A DNA stretch of 64,000 nt, from the NCBI RefSeq assembly GCF_028751545.1, contig NZ_CP071867.1, positions 903,306 through 967,305 of the forward strand, in the 5' to 3' direction. The stretch comes from Gilliamella sp. B3022. Lineage in GTDB: Bacteria > Pseudomonadota > Gammaproteobacteria > Enterobacterales > Orbaceae. The notes beneath the pieces are model-generated. The model was not told where the DNA came from. It ran no database searches and saw nothing but the letters and a program-made list of their open reading frames with translations. This document shows positions 52,994 to 64,000 of the stretch, piece by piece (within the stretch, counting starts at the first letter, position 1; the number at the start of each line of letters is the position of its first letter). Both the position numbers and the translations under genes were made by a program.

Positions 52994-53020
52994 AAGGTAT
53001 GATCAATCGTAACATACCTT
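52994..53020 (+). terminator. Hairpin terminator of the permease gene
   Basis: AAGGTATG (52994-53001) pairs with CATACCTT (53013-53020) around an 11-base loop, followed by TTATCATTTT. It separates the permease gene from fmt. Confidence 0.6.
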
Positions 53021-53165
53021 TATCATTTTACTCGTAATTTAATTCAACATAATGCTATACGAAAATAAGGTTTTTCTGTAACAAATAATAGCCCCTTTTT
53101 TTGTTTAAAGATTCTCAATGAAATTTCGATTATAATCATTATTTTTTATTATGGATATAAAACTT

Positions 53166-54128
53166 ATGCAACAGACAATTAAACCGTTAAATATCATTTT
53201 TGCTGGTACGCCTGACTTTGCAGCCACTCATTTAAAAGCATTAATTGATTCTAATCATAATGTAGTTGCAGTTTTAACACAGCCTGATCGTCCTGCAGGT
53301 CGAGGCAACAAAGTAACAGCTAGTCCAGTTAAACAATTGGCATTAGAAAATGATCTTCCGATTTATCAACCTTCAACACTTAAAACACTAGAAAATCAAA
53401 AAATCATTACTGATCTAAATGCTGATATTATGGTTGTTGTAGCTTATGGATTGATTTTACCACAATTAGTATTAGATGCCCCAAAACTTGGGTGTTTAAA
53501 TGTGCATGGTTCGTTATTACCAAGGTGGCGTGGAGCCGCTCCTATTCAACGCGCTTGTTGGGCCGGTGATACTTTAACAGGTATTACGATTATGCAAATG
53601 GATGCTGGGCTTGATACGGGTGATATGTTATATAAACTCACCTGTCCAATTGAACCTTATGATACCAGTGCAACGTTATATAACAAACTGGCGAAATTAG
53701 GTCCACAAGGACTACTTGATACATTAACACTGATTACCGATGGGAAAATTCAACCCAAAAAACAAAATCCATCAGAAGTTACTTACGCTGAAAAATTATC
53801 TAAACAAGAAGCTAAACTTGATTGGAATTTATCGGCACAGCAACTTGAACGATGCGTTCGTGCCTTTAATCCTTGGCCTGTTAGTTATTTTGAAATAAAT
53901 GGCGAACCAGTAAAAGTATGGCAATCAGAAGTGATAACAATATCCCACAATCAACCAGTCGGTACTATTTTACAAGCAGACAAACAAGGGATATGCATTG
54001 CAACAAGCGACGGTGCATTGAATATGACACTTTTACAACCCGCAGGCAAAAAACCGATGTCAGCTCAAGATTTATTAAACTCTCGTAAAGCTTGGTTTGT
54101 TGTTGGTGAAAAACTAAATAACGATTAA
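53166..54128 (+). CDS. fmt: Methionyl-tRNA formyltransferase
   Basis: A 320-aa enzyme that formylates initiator Met-tRNA. It has the formyl-binding and catalytic motifs [27 protein letters not shown] and [13 protein letters not shown], then the C-terminal OB-fold domain. An ATG at 53151 would add five residues, but I prefer 53166 because GGA lies upstream at a usable distance and the length before IIFAGT fits the family better. def, its usual operon partner, is not adjacent. Confidence 0.94.
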   Translation: MQQTIKPLNIIFAGTPDFAATHLKALIDSNHNVVAVLTQPDRPAGRGNKVTASPVKQLALENDLPIYQPSTLKTLENQKIITDLNADIMVVVAYGLILPQLVLDAPKLGCLNVHGSLLPRWRGAAPIQRACWAGDTLTGITIMQMDAGLDTGDMLYKLTCPIEPYDTSATLYNKLAKLGPQGLLDTLTLITDGKIQPKKQNPSEVTYAEKLSKQEAKLDWNLSAQQLERCVRAFNPWPVSYFEINGEPVKVWQSEVITISHNQPVGTILQADKQGICIATSDGALNMTLLQPAGKKPMSAQDLLNSRKAWFVVGEKLNND

Positions 54129-54143
54129 TTGATCAATGTAAAA

Positions 54144-54170
54144 AATTACAGGATGATCCATCCTGTAATT
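54144..54170. terminator. Bidirectional terminator between fmt and tehB
   Basis: AATTACAGGAT (54144-54154) pairs with ATCCTGTAATT (54160-54170) around a 5-base loop. It lies between the two convergent stops. Confidence 0.8.
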
Positions 54171-54171
54171 A

Positions 54172-55113
54172 TTACCGTTTTTTAGCTAGCAAAGTCGCAA
54201 ACCTCAATTTAATTCGATTACCATGTCTATCTGTTTTATGTAACTCCCCAACATTTTCGTTATATTTCAGTATTTTCCAATCCTGATAATAATCTCGCAA
54301 TTCATTTTCTTTAAACGTAAATGAAAAACCAACAGAACAAGGATAATCAGAAGTCGACATGGCACTGACAATAAGATTATACCCTCCCGATTTAGTCAAT
54401 TTTTGCATATTATCAATAATGTTAGGGATTTTTTCAGGTTGCAAAAACATCATGACAACAGTTGAAAGAATAAAATCATATTCGCCTTCTAAATTTGCTT
54501 GATTGATATCATATACCTTTGTACTAAGGCGCTTTAAATTTCCATCATTGATGATTTGGTGTAAATTACTAATACTCAATTCGGATTTATCAACGGCAGT
54601 CACATCAAATCCAATTAGCTGTAAATAGAGCGAATTACGTCCTGAACCACAACCTAAATCCAATACTTTTCCTAACGGAATAATTTTGCTTGCCGCTAGT
54701 ACTTCAGAATGTGTTTTAGTCATTTGATACTTTTTAAAAGTATAGTCTTCTGGTAAACAATAAAATGATAGTTGGCATTGCAAATCTTCAGATACCTGAG
54801 CGATGCGATACCATTGTTGAGGCAAAATAAAAGCAGGCTGATGGAAAACATCATAATGATGTTTCGATTGTATTTTTCCTTTTTCTGTTAATATTTCTAA
54901 ATCTATACTGCCTACCAGGATATGAAGCTTAGCCCAAGTACCAACTTGCATATTATGTTTTTCATGAAATGATTGCGGTAATGATTTAGCATACCAAACA
55001 GATGATATTTTATAACAAATTAGGTTTTTCAAAATTTCATCGCGAGTTAAATAAACCAATAGTTGACTATTATAATCAACTATTGATGATATAAACAACA
55101 TTTTGCTGGTCAC
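54172..55113 (-). CDS. tehB: Tellurite-resistance methyltransferase TehB
   Basis: A SAM-dependent methyltransferase of the long TehB type. An N-terminal cupin-like domain ([27 protein letters not shown]) is followed by the methyltransferase with [33 protein letters not shown] and [13 protein letters not shown]. The C-terminus [20 protein letters not shown] matches Haemophilus TehB (286 aa). The frame opens at 55113, but the homologous start corresponds to a TTG at 55032 giving [13 protein letters not shown], so the first 27 residues may not be translated. The family detoxifies tellurite; other thio substrates are possible. Confidence 0.9.
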   Translation of the reverse strand: MTSKMLFISSIVDYNSQLLVYLTRDEILKNLICYKISSVWYAKSLPQSFHEKHNMQVGTWAKLHILVGSIDLEILTEKGKIQSKHHYDVFHQPAFILPQQWYRIAQVSEDLQCQLSFYCLPEDYTFKKYQMTKTHSEVLAASKIIPLGKVLDLGCGSGRNSLYLQLIGFDVTAVDKSELSISNLHQIINDGNLKRLSTKVYDINQANLEGEYDFILSTVVMMFLQPEKIPNIIDNMQKLTKSGGYNLIVSAMSTSDYPCSVGFSFTFKENELRDYYQDWKILKYNENVGELHKTDRHGNRIKLRFATLLAKKR

Positions 55114-55227
55114 TCAGTCACCAAAACAAAATCATTAAAACTAAATTTATTGTGGCGAAGTTTACTTTATCAACATATAATCATCACCATCCTAAACTAT
55201 ATAGCTAAAATATTAGAGGAAAAATTT

Positions 55228-56016
55228 ATGGGATTTTTAGTAGGTAAGCGCATACTTGTTACCGGTGTTGCTAGTAATCGTTCTATTGCTTATGGTATTG
55301 CAAAAGCTATGCATCGTGAAGGTGCTGAATTAGCTTTCACTTATCAAAATGATAAATTGAAAACTCGTGTTGAAGAGTTTGCTGCGGATTTTGCTTCTAA
55401 CATCGTGTTACCATGTGATGTAGCACATGATGAAAGCATTACTGAGCTTTTTACTGAACTAGAAAAAACATGGGACAAATTTGATGGATTTGTACATGCA
55501 ATCGCTTTTGCTCCAGGTGACCAATTAGATGGTGATTATGTTAATGCGGTTACACGCCAAGGCTTTACTATCGCTCATGATATTAGTTCATACAGCTTTG
55601 TGGCTATGGCTAAAGCATGTCGTCCAATGTTAAATCCAAATTCAGCATTAGTGACACTTTCGTACCTAGGGGCTGAACGTGCAATTCCTAACTACAACGT
55701 AATGGGATTAGCTAAAGCATCGCTTGAAGCAAATGTTCGTTATATGGCAAACGCCATGGGACCAGAAGGAGTACGTGTTAACGCAATTTCAGCTGGTCCA
55801 ATTCGTACACTTGCCGCATCAGGCATTAAAGACTTCAAAAAAATGTTATCGCACTGCGAATCTGTTACTCCTATCCGCCGTACGGTTACAATAGAAGATG
55901 TTGGTAATTCAGCAGCCTTTTTATGTTCAGACCTTGCATCAGGTATTACTGGCGAAGTTGTACACGTCGATGGTGGATTTAGTATCGCTGCAATGAATGA
56001 GTTAGAACTCAAATAA
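55228..56016 (+). CDS. fabI: Enoyl-ACP reductase (NADH) FabI
   Basis: A 262-aa reductase of fatty acid elongation, the same length as E. coli FabI. The ATG at 55228 is preceded by AGAGGA; an upstream frame from 55150 has no support. Visible are the NAD-binding start [18 protein letters not shown] and the active-site stretch [20 protein letters not shown] with the Tyr-X6-Lys pair. It is followed by a strong hairpin. Confidence 0.97.
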   Translation: MGFLVGKRILVTGVASNRSIAYGIAKAMHREGAELAFTYQNDKLKTRVEEFAADFASNIVLPCDVAHDESITELFTELEKTWDKFDGFVHAIAFAPGDQLDGDYVNAVTRQGFTIAHDISSYSFVAMAKACRPMLNPNSALVTLSYLGAERAIPNYNVMGLAKASLEANVRYMANAMGPEGVRVNAISAGPIRTLAASGIKDFKKMLSHCESVTPIRRTVTIEDVGNSAAFLCSDLASGITGEVVHVDGGFSIAAMNELELK

Positions 56017-56030
56017 TTCCCAATATCATT

Positions 56031-56056
56031 ATTCTCCCGTAAAGTTACGGGAGAAT
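56031..56056 (+). terminator. Hairpin after fabI
   Basis: ATTCTCCCGTAA (56031-56042) pairs with TTACGGGAGAAT (56045-56056) to give a long stem with few unpaired bases. It lies 14 bases after the fabI stop. Confidence 0.75.
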
Positions 56057-56173
56057 GGTTCATAGTAAAGTTAAAATCTGCTAAAAAACGAATGAACAGT
56101 GATATTTATTCCTATCAATCAGTAAAGCTACTGAATTGAATATTGCAAGAACATGAAAAGTATTAAGGATGAT

Positions 56174-56470
56174 TTAATATTTTGCTAAATAGCGGCACAA
56201 ATAAGCTGTAGGTTCTACAACAACATCAAATTGACTTTCTCCTGCAATATGAAAAATTTGCCCCATTTCAAAAATCTGCCAATCTTTTGCTGTAGGTAAT
56301 AATACTTTCAATGAGCCTGTAATCACAGTCATTTCTTCAGGATTATCGGTGCTAAAAATATACTCACCTGGTAGCATTACTCCAATAGATGCTTGACCAA
56401 CAGACGCATTTTGAAAGCCAATGGACTGAACTTTACCATTAAAATATTGTTTTATATTTAACACAATCAC
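56174..56470 (-). CDS. ppnP: Pyrimidine/purine nucleoside phosphorylase PpnP
   Basis: A 98-aa cupin-fold enzyme (DUF1255). Conserved parts are [43 protein letters not shown] and the C-terminal [10 protein letters not shown], as in E. coli PpnP (94 aa). It phosphorolyses a wide range of nucleosides. It is monocistronic, with AGGAG before its start. Confidence 0.92.
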   Translation of the reverse strand: MIVLNIKQYFNGKVQSIGFQNASVGQASIGVMLPGEYIFSTDNPEEMTVITGSLKVLLPTAKDWQIFEMGQIFHIAGESQFDVVVEPTAYLCRYLAKY

Positions 56471-56800
56471 TCCTTATAATTTTTAGTTAGTTTCGAATTT
56501 TGATTGAATTGAGTAATTTATTGATAAATGATTCATCTCCAAACATGTATTATTAAAAAATGAAACAGAACAACCTTAATTCAGCAATGATAGATTTATA
56601 CAAAACAATATAAAATAGAGCTAAGTATATTACAGATGTTAACAGATTTAAGCATCTTTTATCGAAAAAATTTTATAGAAGATTAAAAAAATTTCCTTAA
56701 TTTCATCCCAAATTTTTTTAAAAAGAAAATAGCATACAGATTAGATTTTTTCCGTTAAAATCTAACTTAATTTGCTCAATAAAAGTTTATTGGAGAAAAA
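56471..56800. promoter_or_regulatory. ppnP/slyD divergent region
   Basis: About 330 bases of AT-rich sequence between divergent genes. TTGGAG precedes slyD as its ribosome site. I see no recognisable operator, repeat or small RNA. Confidence 0.3.
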
Positions 56801-57370
56801 ATGAAAATAGCAAAAAATAAAGTTGTCAGTTTAACTTTTCAAGTTCGAACTAAAGATGGTGTACTAGTTGATGAAGCAACTAAAGCCGCACCTTGTGAAT
56901 ATTTGCATGGAGCAGAAAACTTATTACCGGATTTAGAAAAAGCATTGGAAGGTCATCAAATCGGTGATAAATTTGATATTGAGCTAATTAATGCTTATGG
57001 TGATTTTAACGATGCACTTGTACAAAATGTTCCGCGAGATGTTTTTGTTGGTGTAGATGAATTAGAAGTTGGCATGCGTTTTTTTGCTGATACACAGCAT
57101 GGACCGCTGCCGGTGGAAATAACAGCTATTGATGGAGATAGTATCACTATCGATGGTAATCACATGTTAGCCGGACAAGATTTACAGTTTGTAGGTGAAG
57201 TATTAGCTATACGTGAAGCAACAGAAGAAGAAATTGCTCATGGACATATTCATGGTGAACATGGTCACGATCATGGGCATGGCGGTTGTGGCTGTGGTGA
57301 ACATGATCATGAAGAAGACGATAACCATGCTTGTTGTGGTGGTAGTCACGGTGGTTGTGGTTGTCATTAA
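56801..57370 (+). CDS. slyD: FKBP-type peptidyl-prolyl isomerase SlyD
   Basis: A 189-aa cytoplasmic chaperone/isomerase. The FKBP domain (FQVRTKDGVLVDEATKAAPC, EYLHGAENLLPDLEKALEGH) holds an IF insert. The tail is rich in His, Cys and Gly (HGEHGHDHGHGGCGCGEHDH and CCGGSHGGCGCH), the metal-binding region that delivers nickel to hydrogenase in E. coli. The length is close to E. coli SlyD (196 aa). A typical terminator follows at 57398. Confidence 0.96.
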   Translation: MKIAKNKVVSLTFQVRTKDGVLVDEATKAAPCEYLHGAENLLPDLEKALEGHQIGDKFDIELINAYGDFNDALVQNVPRDVFVGVDELEVGMRFFADTQHGPLPVEITAIDGDSITIDGNHMLAGQDLQFVGEVLAIREATEEEIAHGHIHGEHGHDHGHGGCGCGEHDHEEDDNHACCGGSHGGCGCH

Positions 57371-57397
57371 TTATTTCGACAATGATTACAATATTTC

Positions 57398-57423
57398 AAA
57401 AGCGCTGTTAGGCGCTTTTTTTC
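57398..57423 (+). terminator. Terminator of slyD
   Basis: AAAAGCGC (57398-57405) pairs with GCGCTTTT (57412-57419) around TGTTAG, followed by a T run. It is a standard rho-independent terminator. Confidence 0.9.
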
Positions 57424-57537
57424 TATTGTGCAAAATTTCTCTTTTTTTTGTGAAGTAGTTCATAATACTTTTATTGATTATTTTATCTAATTTATTATTT
57501 CACCAATAATTCAGTTTTGAATAATAGGAATTGTATT

Positions 57538-58209
57538 ATGCCTGCACTACATCCAACATTAATGCCCCGCGAAAAGCTTTTGAAATTTGGAGTAGAAACC
57601 TTAAGTGATACTGAATTATTAGCAATATTTTTACGTACTGGTACGCGTAATTTACCTGTTTTACAGTTATCTCAACAATTATTAAGTGAATTTGGTTCCT
57701 TATATAACTTAATTAATGCAAGTCATAGTGAATTTTGTAATAAACATGGATTAGGAACAGTTAAATACACACAATTAAAAGCAGTCATTGAACTTTCACA
57801 TCGATATCTTAGAGTTAAAATGGCAAATGAAAACTTTCTTTCCTCACCATCCTTAACACATCATTATTTGGCCAGCCGATTAGCGAATAAAGATCGTGAG
57901 ATTTTTATGGTGATTTTTTTAAATAATCAACATCAAGTAATTACATCTGAAGAAATGTTTGTAGGTACCTACAATTGTGTCGAAGTGCATCCGAGGGAAG
58001 TCGCTAGGCGAGCATTACAACATAATGCAGCAGGTTTGATTTTAGCGCATAATCATCCATCAGGAATGGCTGAACCAAGTCAGGCTGATCGTATATTAAC
58101 TAAAAAAATAGAGCAAGTTTGTGAGTTGATTGATATCCGAGTTATTGATCATCTTGTAATAGGTAAAGGAGAATATGTCTCTTTTGCCGAACGTGGATGG
58201 ATTTCATAA
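57538..58209 (+). CDS. radC: RadC/YicR family JAB-domain protein
   Basis: A 223-aa protein with an N-terminal helix-hairpin-helix-like region (MPREKLLKFGVETLSDTELL) and a C-terminal MPN/JAB metal domain with the HNHPSG motif (LAHNHPSGMAEPSQADR). I start at the ATG at 57538 after AGGA; a TTG at 57517 is less likely. The family was named for DNA repair, but its biochemical role is not established. Confidence 0.92.
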   Translation: MPALHPTLMPREKLLKFGVETLSDTELLAIFLRTGTRNLPVLQLSQQLLSEFGSLYNLINASHSEFCNKHGLGTVKYTQLKAVIELSHRYLRVKMANENFLSSPSLTHHYLASRLANKDREIFMVIFLNNQHQVITSEEMFVGTYNCVEVHPREVARRALQHNAAGLILAHNHPSGMAEPSQADRILTKKIEQVCELIDIRVIDHLVIGKGEYVSFAERGWIS

Positions 58210-58259
58210 GCTTTTTTGCTTACAATATAAAAAAATGAATCGAATCAAAAAAACGCTTT

Positions 58260-58463
58260 ATGAAACATCAATTAGAATTACTAGAAACAAAAGTTGCATT
58301 TCAAGAAATGACCATTGAAGAATTGAATCAGATGGTGGTTAACCTACAATCGGATATCAGCAAACTTAAAGAACAATTAACGTTGTTATCACAAAAACTT
58401 CAAGCTACACAAGTGTCAAATATTGCTAACTTATCTGAAGAGACTCCACCGCCACATTATTAA
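58260..58463 (+). CDS. slyX: SlyX protein
   Basis: A 67-aa coiled-coil protein ([20 protein letters not shown]) with the conserved C-terminal ETPPPHY, as in E. coli SlyX (72 aa). Its function is unknown. It lies about 1 kb from slyD with radC between; in E. coli slyX and slyD are neighbours. Confidence 0.92.
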   Translation: MKHQLELLETKVAFQEMTIEELNQMVVNLQSDISKLKEQLTLLSQKLQATQVSNIANLSEETPPPHY

Positions 58464-58586
58464 TATGTATTGTACATTTTATAGTGACTACATTGAATTT
58501 TTAACTGAAAACACAATAATAAAGTTAATTATTTGTTATTTAAATATACCATCTCCTACAAATGAATAACCTATATTTGATTAATA

Positions 58587-58611
58587 AAAAACCGGCTTAT
58601 AGCCGGTTTTT
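58587..58611. terminator. Bidirectional terminator between slyX and rplQ
   Basis: AAAAACCGGCT (58587-58597) pairs with AGCCGGTTTTT (58601-58611) around a 3-base loop, with A and T runs on both sides. It ends the alpha operon on the minus strand. Confidence 0.9.
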
Positions 58612-58630
58612 GTACACAATGATTTTATAA

Positions 58631-59020
58631 TTACTCAGTTGCTGCTTCTGCTGCTTCTACTGCAGGGCGATCAACTAATTCAATATAAGCCATTGGGGCA
58701 TTATCTCCATCACGGAAACCACATTTTAAAATGCGTACATAACCACCAGGACGGGTAGCAAAACGTGGACCTAAATCTGAAAATAATTTTTTCACTGTAT
58801 CTTTATCACGGATACGAGCAAATGCCAGACGGCGATTAGCTACGCTATCGCTTTTGGCTAGCGTAATTAACGGTTCAACAACACGACGCAACTCTTTTGC
58901 TTTAGGCAATGTAGTTTTGATGATTTCATGTTCAACAAGTGAACTAGTCATGTTACGAAACATTGCTTGACGATGGCTGCTATTTCGGTTCAGTTGACGA
59001 CCACTTTTACGATGGCGCAT
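58631..59020 (-). CDS. rplQ: 50S ribosomal protein L17
   Basis: A 129-aa protein starting [20 protein letters not shown], with [20 protein letters not shown] near its end, as in E. coli L17 (127 aa). It is the last gene of the alpha operon, 27 bases after rpoA. Confidence 0.98.
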   Translation of the reverse strand: MRHRKSGRQLNRNSSHRQAMFRNMTSSLVEHEIIKTTLPKAKELRRVVEPLITLAKSDSVANRRLAFARIRDKDTVKKLFSDLGPRFATRPGGYVRILKCGFRDGDNAPMAYIELVDRPAVEAAEAATE

Positions 59021-59047
59021 AACTTTATCCTTCTTATAAATTTTATC

Positions 59048-60037
59048 TTAGTCTTCAACAATACTTGCTGGTGGCCAGTTCTCAAGACGCATGCCTAAAG
59101 ATAAACCACGAGATGCGAGCACATCCTTAATTTCAGTAAGCGATTTCTTACCAAGATTAGGAGTTTTCAGTAACTCAACTTCAGTACGTTGCACTAAATC
59201 ACCAATATAATGAACTGCTTCTGCTTTTAAGCAATTAGCAGACCGAACGGTTAATTCCAAATCATCTACTGGACGTAAAAGAATTGGATCGAACTCCGGT
59301 TTATCTTCTTTAACTTCAGGTTGACGTACATCACGTAAATCAACGAAAGCTTCAAGTTGTTCAGCCAAAATTGTTGATGCACGACGAATAGATTCTTCAG
59401 GATCGATTGTACCATTTGTTTCCATATCGATAACCAGTTTATCTAAATCTGTACGCTGTTCCACACGAGCAGCATCGACAGAATAAGCGATACGCTCAAC
59501 AGGACTATAACATGCGTCAACTAACAAACGACCAATTGGTCGATCTTCATCTTCTGACTTGACACGAGCAGAAGCAGGGACATAACCACGTCCTCGTTGT
59601 ACACGAATACGCATACTAATTGAAGCATTGGCATCAGTAAGATGACAAATTACTAAATCAGGATTAACAATTTCAACATCACCATCATGAGTGATATCCG
59701 ATGCAGTTACCGCACCAATACCTGATTTATTTAAAGTCAGCATAACATCATCTTTATTATGTACTCGAACTGCCAATTTTTTCAAATTAAGCAGAATATC
59801 AAGCACATCTTCTTGAACGCCTTCTTTAGTACTGTACTCATGCAGAACACCGTCAATTTCAACTTCGGTTACTGCATGTCCCGGCATAGATGATAATAAA
59901 ATGCGGCGTAGTGCATTACCTAAAGTATGACCAAAACCACGCTCAAGTGGCTCTAAAGTCACTTTAGCATGAGTTTGACTGTATTGAACAACATCAACTA
60001 GGTGAGGTTTTAAAAACTCTGTTACAGAACCCTGCAT
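59048..60037 (-). CDS. rpoA: RNA polymerase alpha subunit
   Basis: A 329-aa protein, the same length as E. coli RpoA. The N-terminal dimerisation domain ([20 protein letters not shown]) and the C-terminal DNA- and activator-binding domain ([38 protein letters not shown]) are intact. It lies between rpsD and rplQ. Confidence 0.98.
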   Translation of the reverse strand: MQGSVTEFLKPHLVDVVQYSQTHAKVTLEPLERGFGHTLGNALRRILLSSMPGHAVTEVEIDGVLHEYSTKEGVQEDVLDILLNLKKLAVRVHNKDDVMLTLNKSGIGAVTASDITHDGDVEIVNPDLVICHLTDANASISMRIRVQRGRGYVPASARVKSEDEDRPIGRLLVDACYSPVERIAYSVDAARVEQRTDLDKLVIDMETNGTIDPEESIRRASTILAEQLEAFVDLRDVRQPEVKEDKPEFDPILLRPVDDLELTVRSANCLKAEAVHYIGDLVQRTEVELLKTPNLGKKSLTEIKDVLASRGLSLGMRLENWPPASIVED

Positions 60038-60062
60038 TATGTCCTCTCTTAAGTGCTAAACT

Positions 60063-60701
<639 letters not shown>

Positions 60702-60725
60702 CTAAACATTCAATGTTTAATAAAA

Positions 60726-61115
<390 letters not shown>

Positions 61116-61130
61116 TTAATTATACCTCAA

Positions 61131-61487
61131 TTATTTCTTGATTGGCTTACGCGGTCCCTTACGGGTACGAGCGTTAGTCTTAGTGCGTTGACCACGAACC
61201 GGAAGTCCACGACGGTGACGCATGCCACGATAACAACCAAGGTCTAATAAACGCTTGATACTCATAGTTACTTCACGACGCAAATCACCTTCAACTGTGA
61301 ATTTAGCGACTTGTTCACGTAACGTTTCAATCTGATCTTCAGATAGTTCTCTGATCTTAACATGTTCTGGAATACCAGCTTCAGCACAAATTGTCTTAGC
61401 GCGGGTACTTCCGATACCATAAATTGCTTGTAAAGCAATTACAGCATGTTGTTGATCAGGAATGTTAATGCCTGCTATACGGGCCAC
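61131..61487 (-). CDS. rpsM: 30S ribosomal protein S13
   Basis: A 118-aa protein with [20 protein letters not shown] and the basic tail [20 protein letters not shown]. The length equals E. coli S13. It is the first gene of the alpha operon, 169 bases after rpmJ, with a hairpin (61582-61600) between. Confidence 0.98.
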   Translation of the reverse strand: MARIAGINIPDQQHAVIALQAIYGIGSTRAKTICAEAGIPEHVKIRELSEDQIETLREQVAKFTVEGDLRREVTMSIKRLLDLGCYRGMRHRRGLPVRGQRTKTNARTRKGPRKPIKK

Positions 61488-61581
61488 TATGCACTCCTTT
61501 ATTGTTAATGTTTAGTAAAATCACTATACTGAAAAGCCCGTTTTCAGGATACTCAAACAGCGATTTTACAAATAAATTTAG

Positions 61582-61600
61582 GCTGGCTATTCTAGCCAGC
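61582..61600 (-). terminator. Hairpin between rpmJ and rpsM
   Basis: GCTGGCTA (61582-61589) pairs with TAGCCAGC (61593-61600) with a 3-base loop. The T run is weak, so it may attenuate transcription between the spc and alpha operons. Confidence 0.5.
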
Positions 61601-61656
61601 TTTACTATACTTTGGCAAGTAAAATATGCAAAAGTTACAACTTCGCAACTAAATAA

Positions 61657-61770
61657 TTAGCCTTGACGTTGTTTATGTTTACCTTCAACGCAAATGACAC
61701 GAACAATGCCATTACGTTTAATGATTTTACAATTTCTGCATAATTTCTTGACTGAAGCACGAACTTTCAT
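61657..61770 (-). CDS. rpmJ: 50S ribosomal protein L36
   Basis: A 37-aa ribosomal protein beginning [20 protein letters not shown]. The zinc-type Cys/His set is visible (CRNC, a later Cys in RVICVEG and the His in GKHKQ). The usual L36 length is 38 aa. It follows secY, the standard end of the spc operon. Confidence 0.97.
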   Translation of the reverse strand: MKVRASVKKLCRNCKIIKRNGIVRVICVEGKHKQRQG

Positions 61771-61796
61771 GTTTTTCTCCGTAACTTCTGGCTAAC

Positions 61797-63137
61797 TTAT
61801 CGGCCGTAGCCTTTAAGGTTCGCTTTCTTTAACACTGACTCATAACGATTTGGCATCATTAAAGTCTGTACTTGTGCCATAAAATCCATGATTACAACAA
61901 CCACAATTAATAATGAAGTTCCACCGAATTGAACCGGAACTTTCATTGCACTTGTCATAAACATTGGTACCAAACATACAAAAGTAATGTAGATTGCGCC
62001 AACCAGCGTTAAACGAGTCATTACTTTGTCGATATATTTAGATGTTTGTTCACCTGGACGGATACCTGGAATAAATGCACCAGATTTTTTTAGCTGATCT
62101 GCCGTCTCTCTTGGGTTGAAAACCAACGCCGTATAAAAGAAACAAAAGAAGATAATCGCTGCTGCAAAAAAGATTATATATAATGGTTGATCATGAGAAA
62201 AATATTGACCTATAAGAACAATAATATATCTCCATCCTTCGCCATCTCCTTGAAACCAAGAAGCCATCATTGATGGTAACATAACAATTGTTGAAGCAAA
62301 TATTGCAGGAATAACGCCTGCCATATTTATTTTTAATGGTAAATGTGTACTTTGTGCTGCATAAACTCTACGACCTTGTTGACGCTGTGCATAGTTGACA
62401 ACTATACGACGTTGACCACGTTCAACAAATACAACAAAATAAGTCACTCCAACCACTAATGCTGCGACGACTAATAATAAAATCGGATGCAATGAACCAG
62501 AACGAGCTTGTTCAATTGTTTCATATATTGCATGAGGAAGACCTGCAACGATACCAGCAAAGATAATGATTGAGATACCATTACCTACACCGCGTTCCGT
62601 GATCTGTTCACCCAACCACATAAGAAACATAGTGCCAGTAACTAAGCTAACCGATGCAATAAAATAGAAAGAAAATCCTGGATCAATCACAACTTGACCA
62701 TAACCAGGAATATTTGGTAAACCAGTCGCAATACCAACTGCTTGTACCATCGCTAAAGCCAATGTGCCGTAACGGGTGTACTGACTGATTTTCTTACGTC
62801 CTGATTCACCTTCTTTCTTCAATTCTGCGAGTTTAGGGCTAATGGCCGTTAATAATTGCACAATAATGGATGCAGAAATATAAGGCATTATCCCTAAAGC
62901 AAAAATTGAAGCACGGCTTAAAGCACCACCAGAGAACATATTGAACATACCAACAATACCATTAGATGATGCTTGTTCTAGTAAGTCCGATAACGCTTTA
63001 GTATCAATACCAGGAACCGGAACGTAAGAACCAAGACGGAAAACAATAAGCGCTAAAAACACAAATAATAAACGTCTTTTAAGCTCACCGCTACCGCCTC
63101 GTGTACTTTGAAAATCTAATCCTGGTTGCTTTGCCAT
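61797..63137 (-). CDS. secY: Protein translocase subunit SecY
   Basis: A 446-aa ten-helix membrane protein that forms the Sec channel. Typical motifs include [20 protein letters not shown] and [20 protein letters not shown]. It matches E. coli SecY (443 aa). It lies between rplO and rpmJ in the spc operon. Confidence 0.98.
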   Translation of the reverse strand: MAKQPGLDFQSTRGGSGELKRRLLFVFLALIVFRLGSYVPVPGIDTKALSDLLEQASSNGIVGMFNMFSGGALSRASIFALGIMPYISASIIVQLLTAISPKLAELKKEGESGRKKISQYTRYGTLALAMVQAVGIATGLPNIPGYGQVVIDPGFSFYFIASVSLVTGTMFLMWLGEQITERGVGNGISIIIFAGIVAGLPHAIYETIEQARSGSLHPILLLVVAALVVGVTYFVVFVERGQRRIVVNYAQRQQGRRVYAAQSTHLPLKINMAGVIPAIFASTIVMLPSMMASWFQGDGEGWRYIIVLIGQYFSHDQPLYIIFFAAAIIFFCFFYTALVFNPRETADQLKKSGAFIPGIRPGEQTSKYIDKVMTRLTLVGAIYITFVCLVPMFMTSAMKVPVQFGGTSLLIVVVVIMDFMAQVQTLMMPNRYESVLKKANLKGYGR

Positions 63138-63145
63138 CTTTCTAA

Positions 63146-63580
63146 TTATTCCTCAATTTTTCCGCCAGCAGCTTCAATTGCAGCTTTAGCACCCTTAGTC
63201 ACTCGAATACCGCGAACAGTTACAGGTTTAGTTACTTCACCAGATAACATAATTTTCGCATACTCGATTTGTGAATTAATCACATTAGCAACTTTTAAGC
63301 TATTTAGGTCAACAATATCACCTTCAACTTTCATTAAATCTGAAAGACGAACTTGAGCTGTAACTTGAGCTTTACGTGAGGTAAAACCAAATTTTGGTAA
63401 ACGACGATATAAAGGCATTTGACCACCTTCGAAGCCGCGACGTACGCCACCACCTGAACGAGATTTTTGACCTTTAACACCACGAGTACCAGTTTTACCT
63501 AATCCAGAACCAATGCCTCGACCTACACGTTTAGGTGCATGCTTTGAACCTTCAGCAGGAGATAAAGTATTTAAACGCAT
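63146..63580 (-). CDS. rplO: 50S ribosomal protein L15
   Basis: A 144-aa protein with [20 protein letters not shown] and the glycine/arginine-rich [20 protein letters not shown] region. The length equals E. coli L15. It lies between rpmD and secY. Confidence 0.98.
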   Translation of the reverse strand: MRLNTLSPAEGSKHAPKRVGRGIGSGLGKTGTRGVKGQKSRSGGGVRRGFEGGQMPLYRRLPKFGFTSRKAQVTAQVRLSDLMKVEGDIVDLNSLKVANVINSQIEYAKIMLSGEVTKPVTVRGIRVTKGAKAAIEAAGGKIEE

Positions 63581-63585
63581 TACTA

Positions 63586-63765
63586 TTACTCCTCAACTTT
63601 AACCATGTAATAAACTTGGTTTACCATACCGCGAATCGCAGGAGTATCCTCGCGTTCAACAGTATGACCAATACGACGTAATCCTAGACCAACTAACGTT
63701 GCTTTATGCTTCGGTAGACGACCAATAGAACTACGAGTTTGTGTAATTTTAATTGTTTTTGCCAT
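63586..63765 (-). CDS. rpmD: 50S ribosomal protein L30
   Basis: A 59-aa protein, [20 protein letters not shown] and so on to [13 protein letters not shown], the same length as E. coli L30. It lies between rpsE and rplO. Confidence 0.97.
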   Translation of the reverse strand: MAKTIKITQTRSSIGRLPKHKATLVGLGLRRIGHTVEREDTPAIRGMVNQVYYMVKVEE

Positions 63766-63771
63766 GGCTAA

Positions 63772-64000
<229 letters not shown>

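Noticed and set aside
55150-55227. Upstream start of fabI
   Set aside because: The extension has no similarity to FabI; AGAGGA precedes the ATG at 55228, which gives the standard 262-aa enzyme.

Overview
This is an AT-rich chromosomal segment of a gammaproteobacterium. Its housekeeping genes match enterobacterial proteins closely in length and motifs and keep enterobacterial order (rodZ-ispG-hisS-yfgM-bamB-der-yfgJ, rplU-rpmA-yhbE-obgE, tyrS-pdxY, narX-narL, nirB-nirD-nirC-cysG, and the spc/alpha ribosomal operons). Base composition, sugar-PTS content and heavy gene decay suggest an Orbaceae-type gut symbiont such as Gilliamella. That assignment is inference from recall; no marker gene was searched.

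Layout. (1) 1-1084: decaying srfA/srfB remnant behind gss. (2) 1114-4819: gss, ybeD, metY. (3) 4883-12174: adk, then yfgJ-der-bamB-yfgM-hisS-ispG and a rodZ lacking its periplasmic domain. (4) 12233-17374: pdxY, tyrS, putP, nth, smrB. (5) 17375-17994: a gap that encodes a clear RyhB iron-response small RNA on the minus strand behind a Fur box. (6) 17995-20790: obgE, yhbE, rpmA, rplU. (7) 21018-28802: nitrate/nitrite sensing (narXL) and NADH-dependent nitrite reduction (nirBDC, cysG), with a NarL-type 7-2-7 site upstream of nirB. (8) 28967-31890: a marR, hlyD and ABC-2 permease module with two SlyA-like operators. (9) 31974-46543: two sugar PTS loci, an aga-type mannose-family PTS on the plus strand and a galactitol gat operon on the minus strand, with an intact agp and many pseudogenes between them. 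(10) 46565-52892: gntK behind a near-perfect GntR operator, a broken edd, poxB and an SLC13-type permease. (11) 53166-58463: fmt, tehB, fabI, ppnP, slyD, radC, slyX. (12) 58631-64000: alpha and spc ribosomal operons with rpoA and secY.

How the parts work together. Both sugar loci lead to tagatose-6-phosphate: AgaS would make it from galactosamine-6-phosphate, and GatD from galactitol-1-phosphate. The local tagatose-6-phosphate kinase and the tagatose-bisphosphate aldolase are both pseudogenes, as are the amino-sugar deacetylase (agaA) and a HAD sugar phosphatase. The uptake systems therefore survive while the local downstream enzymes have decayed, so the cell must use enzymes encoded elsewhere or the loci are losing function. 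The Entner-Doudoroff dehydratase gene edd is also full length but broken, while gluconate kinase is intact. The clearest feature not evident from open reading frames is ryhB. I found no CRISPR array, insertion sequence, tRNA, rRNA or prophage.
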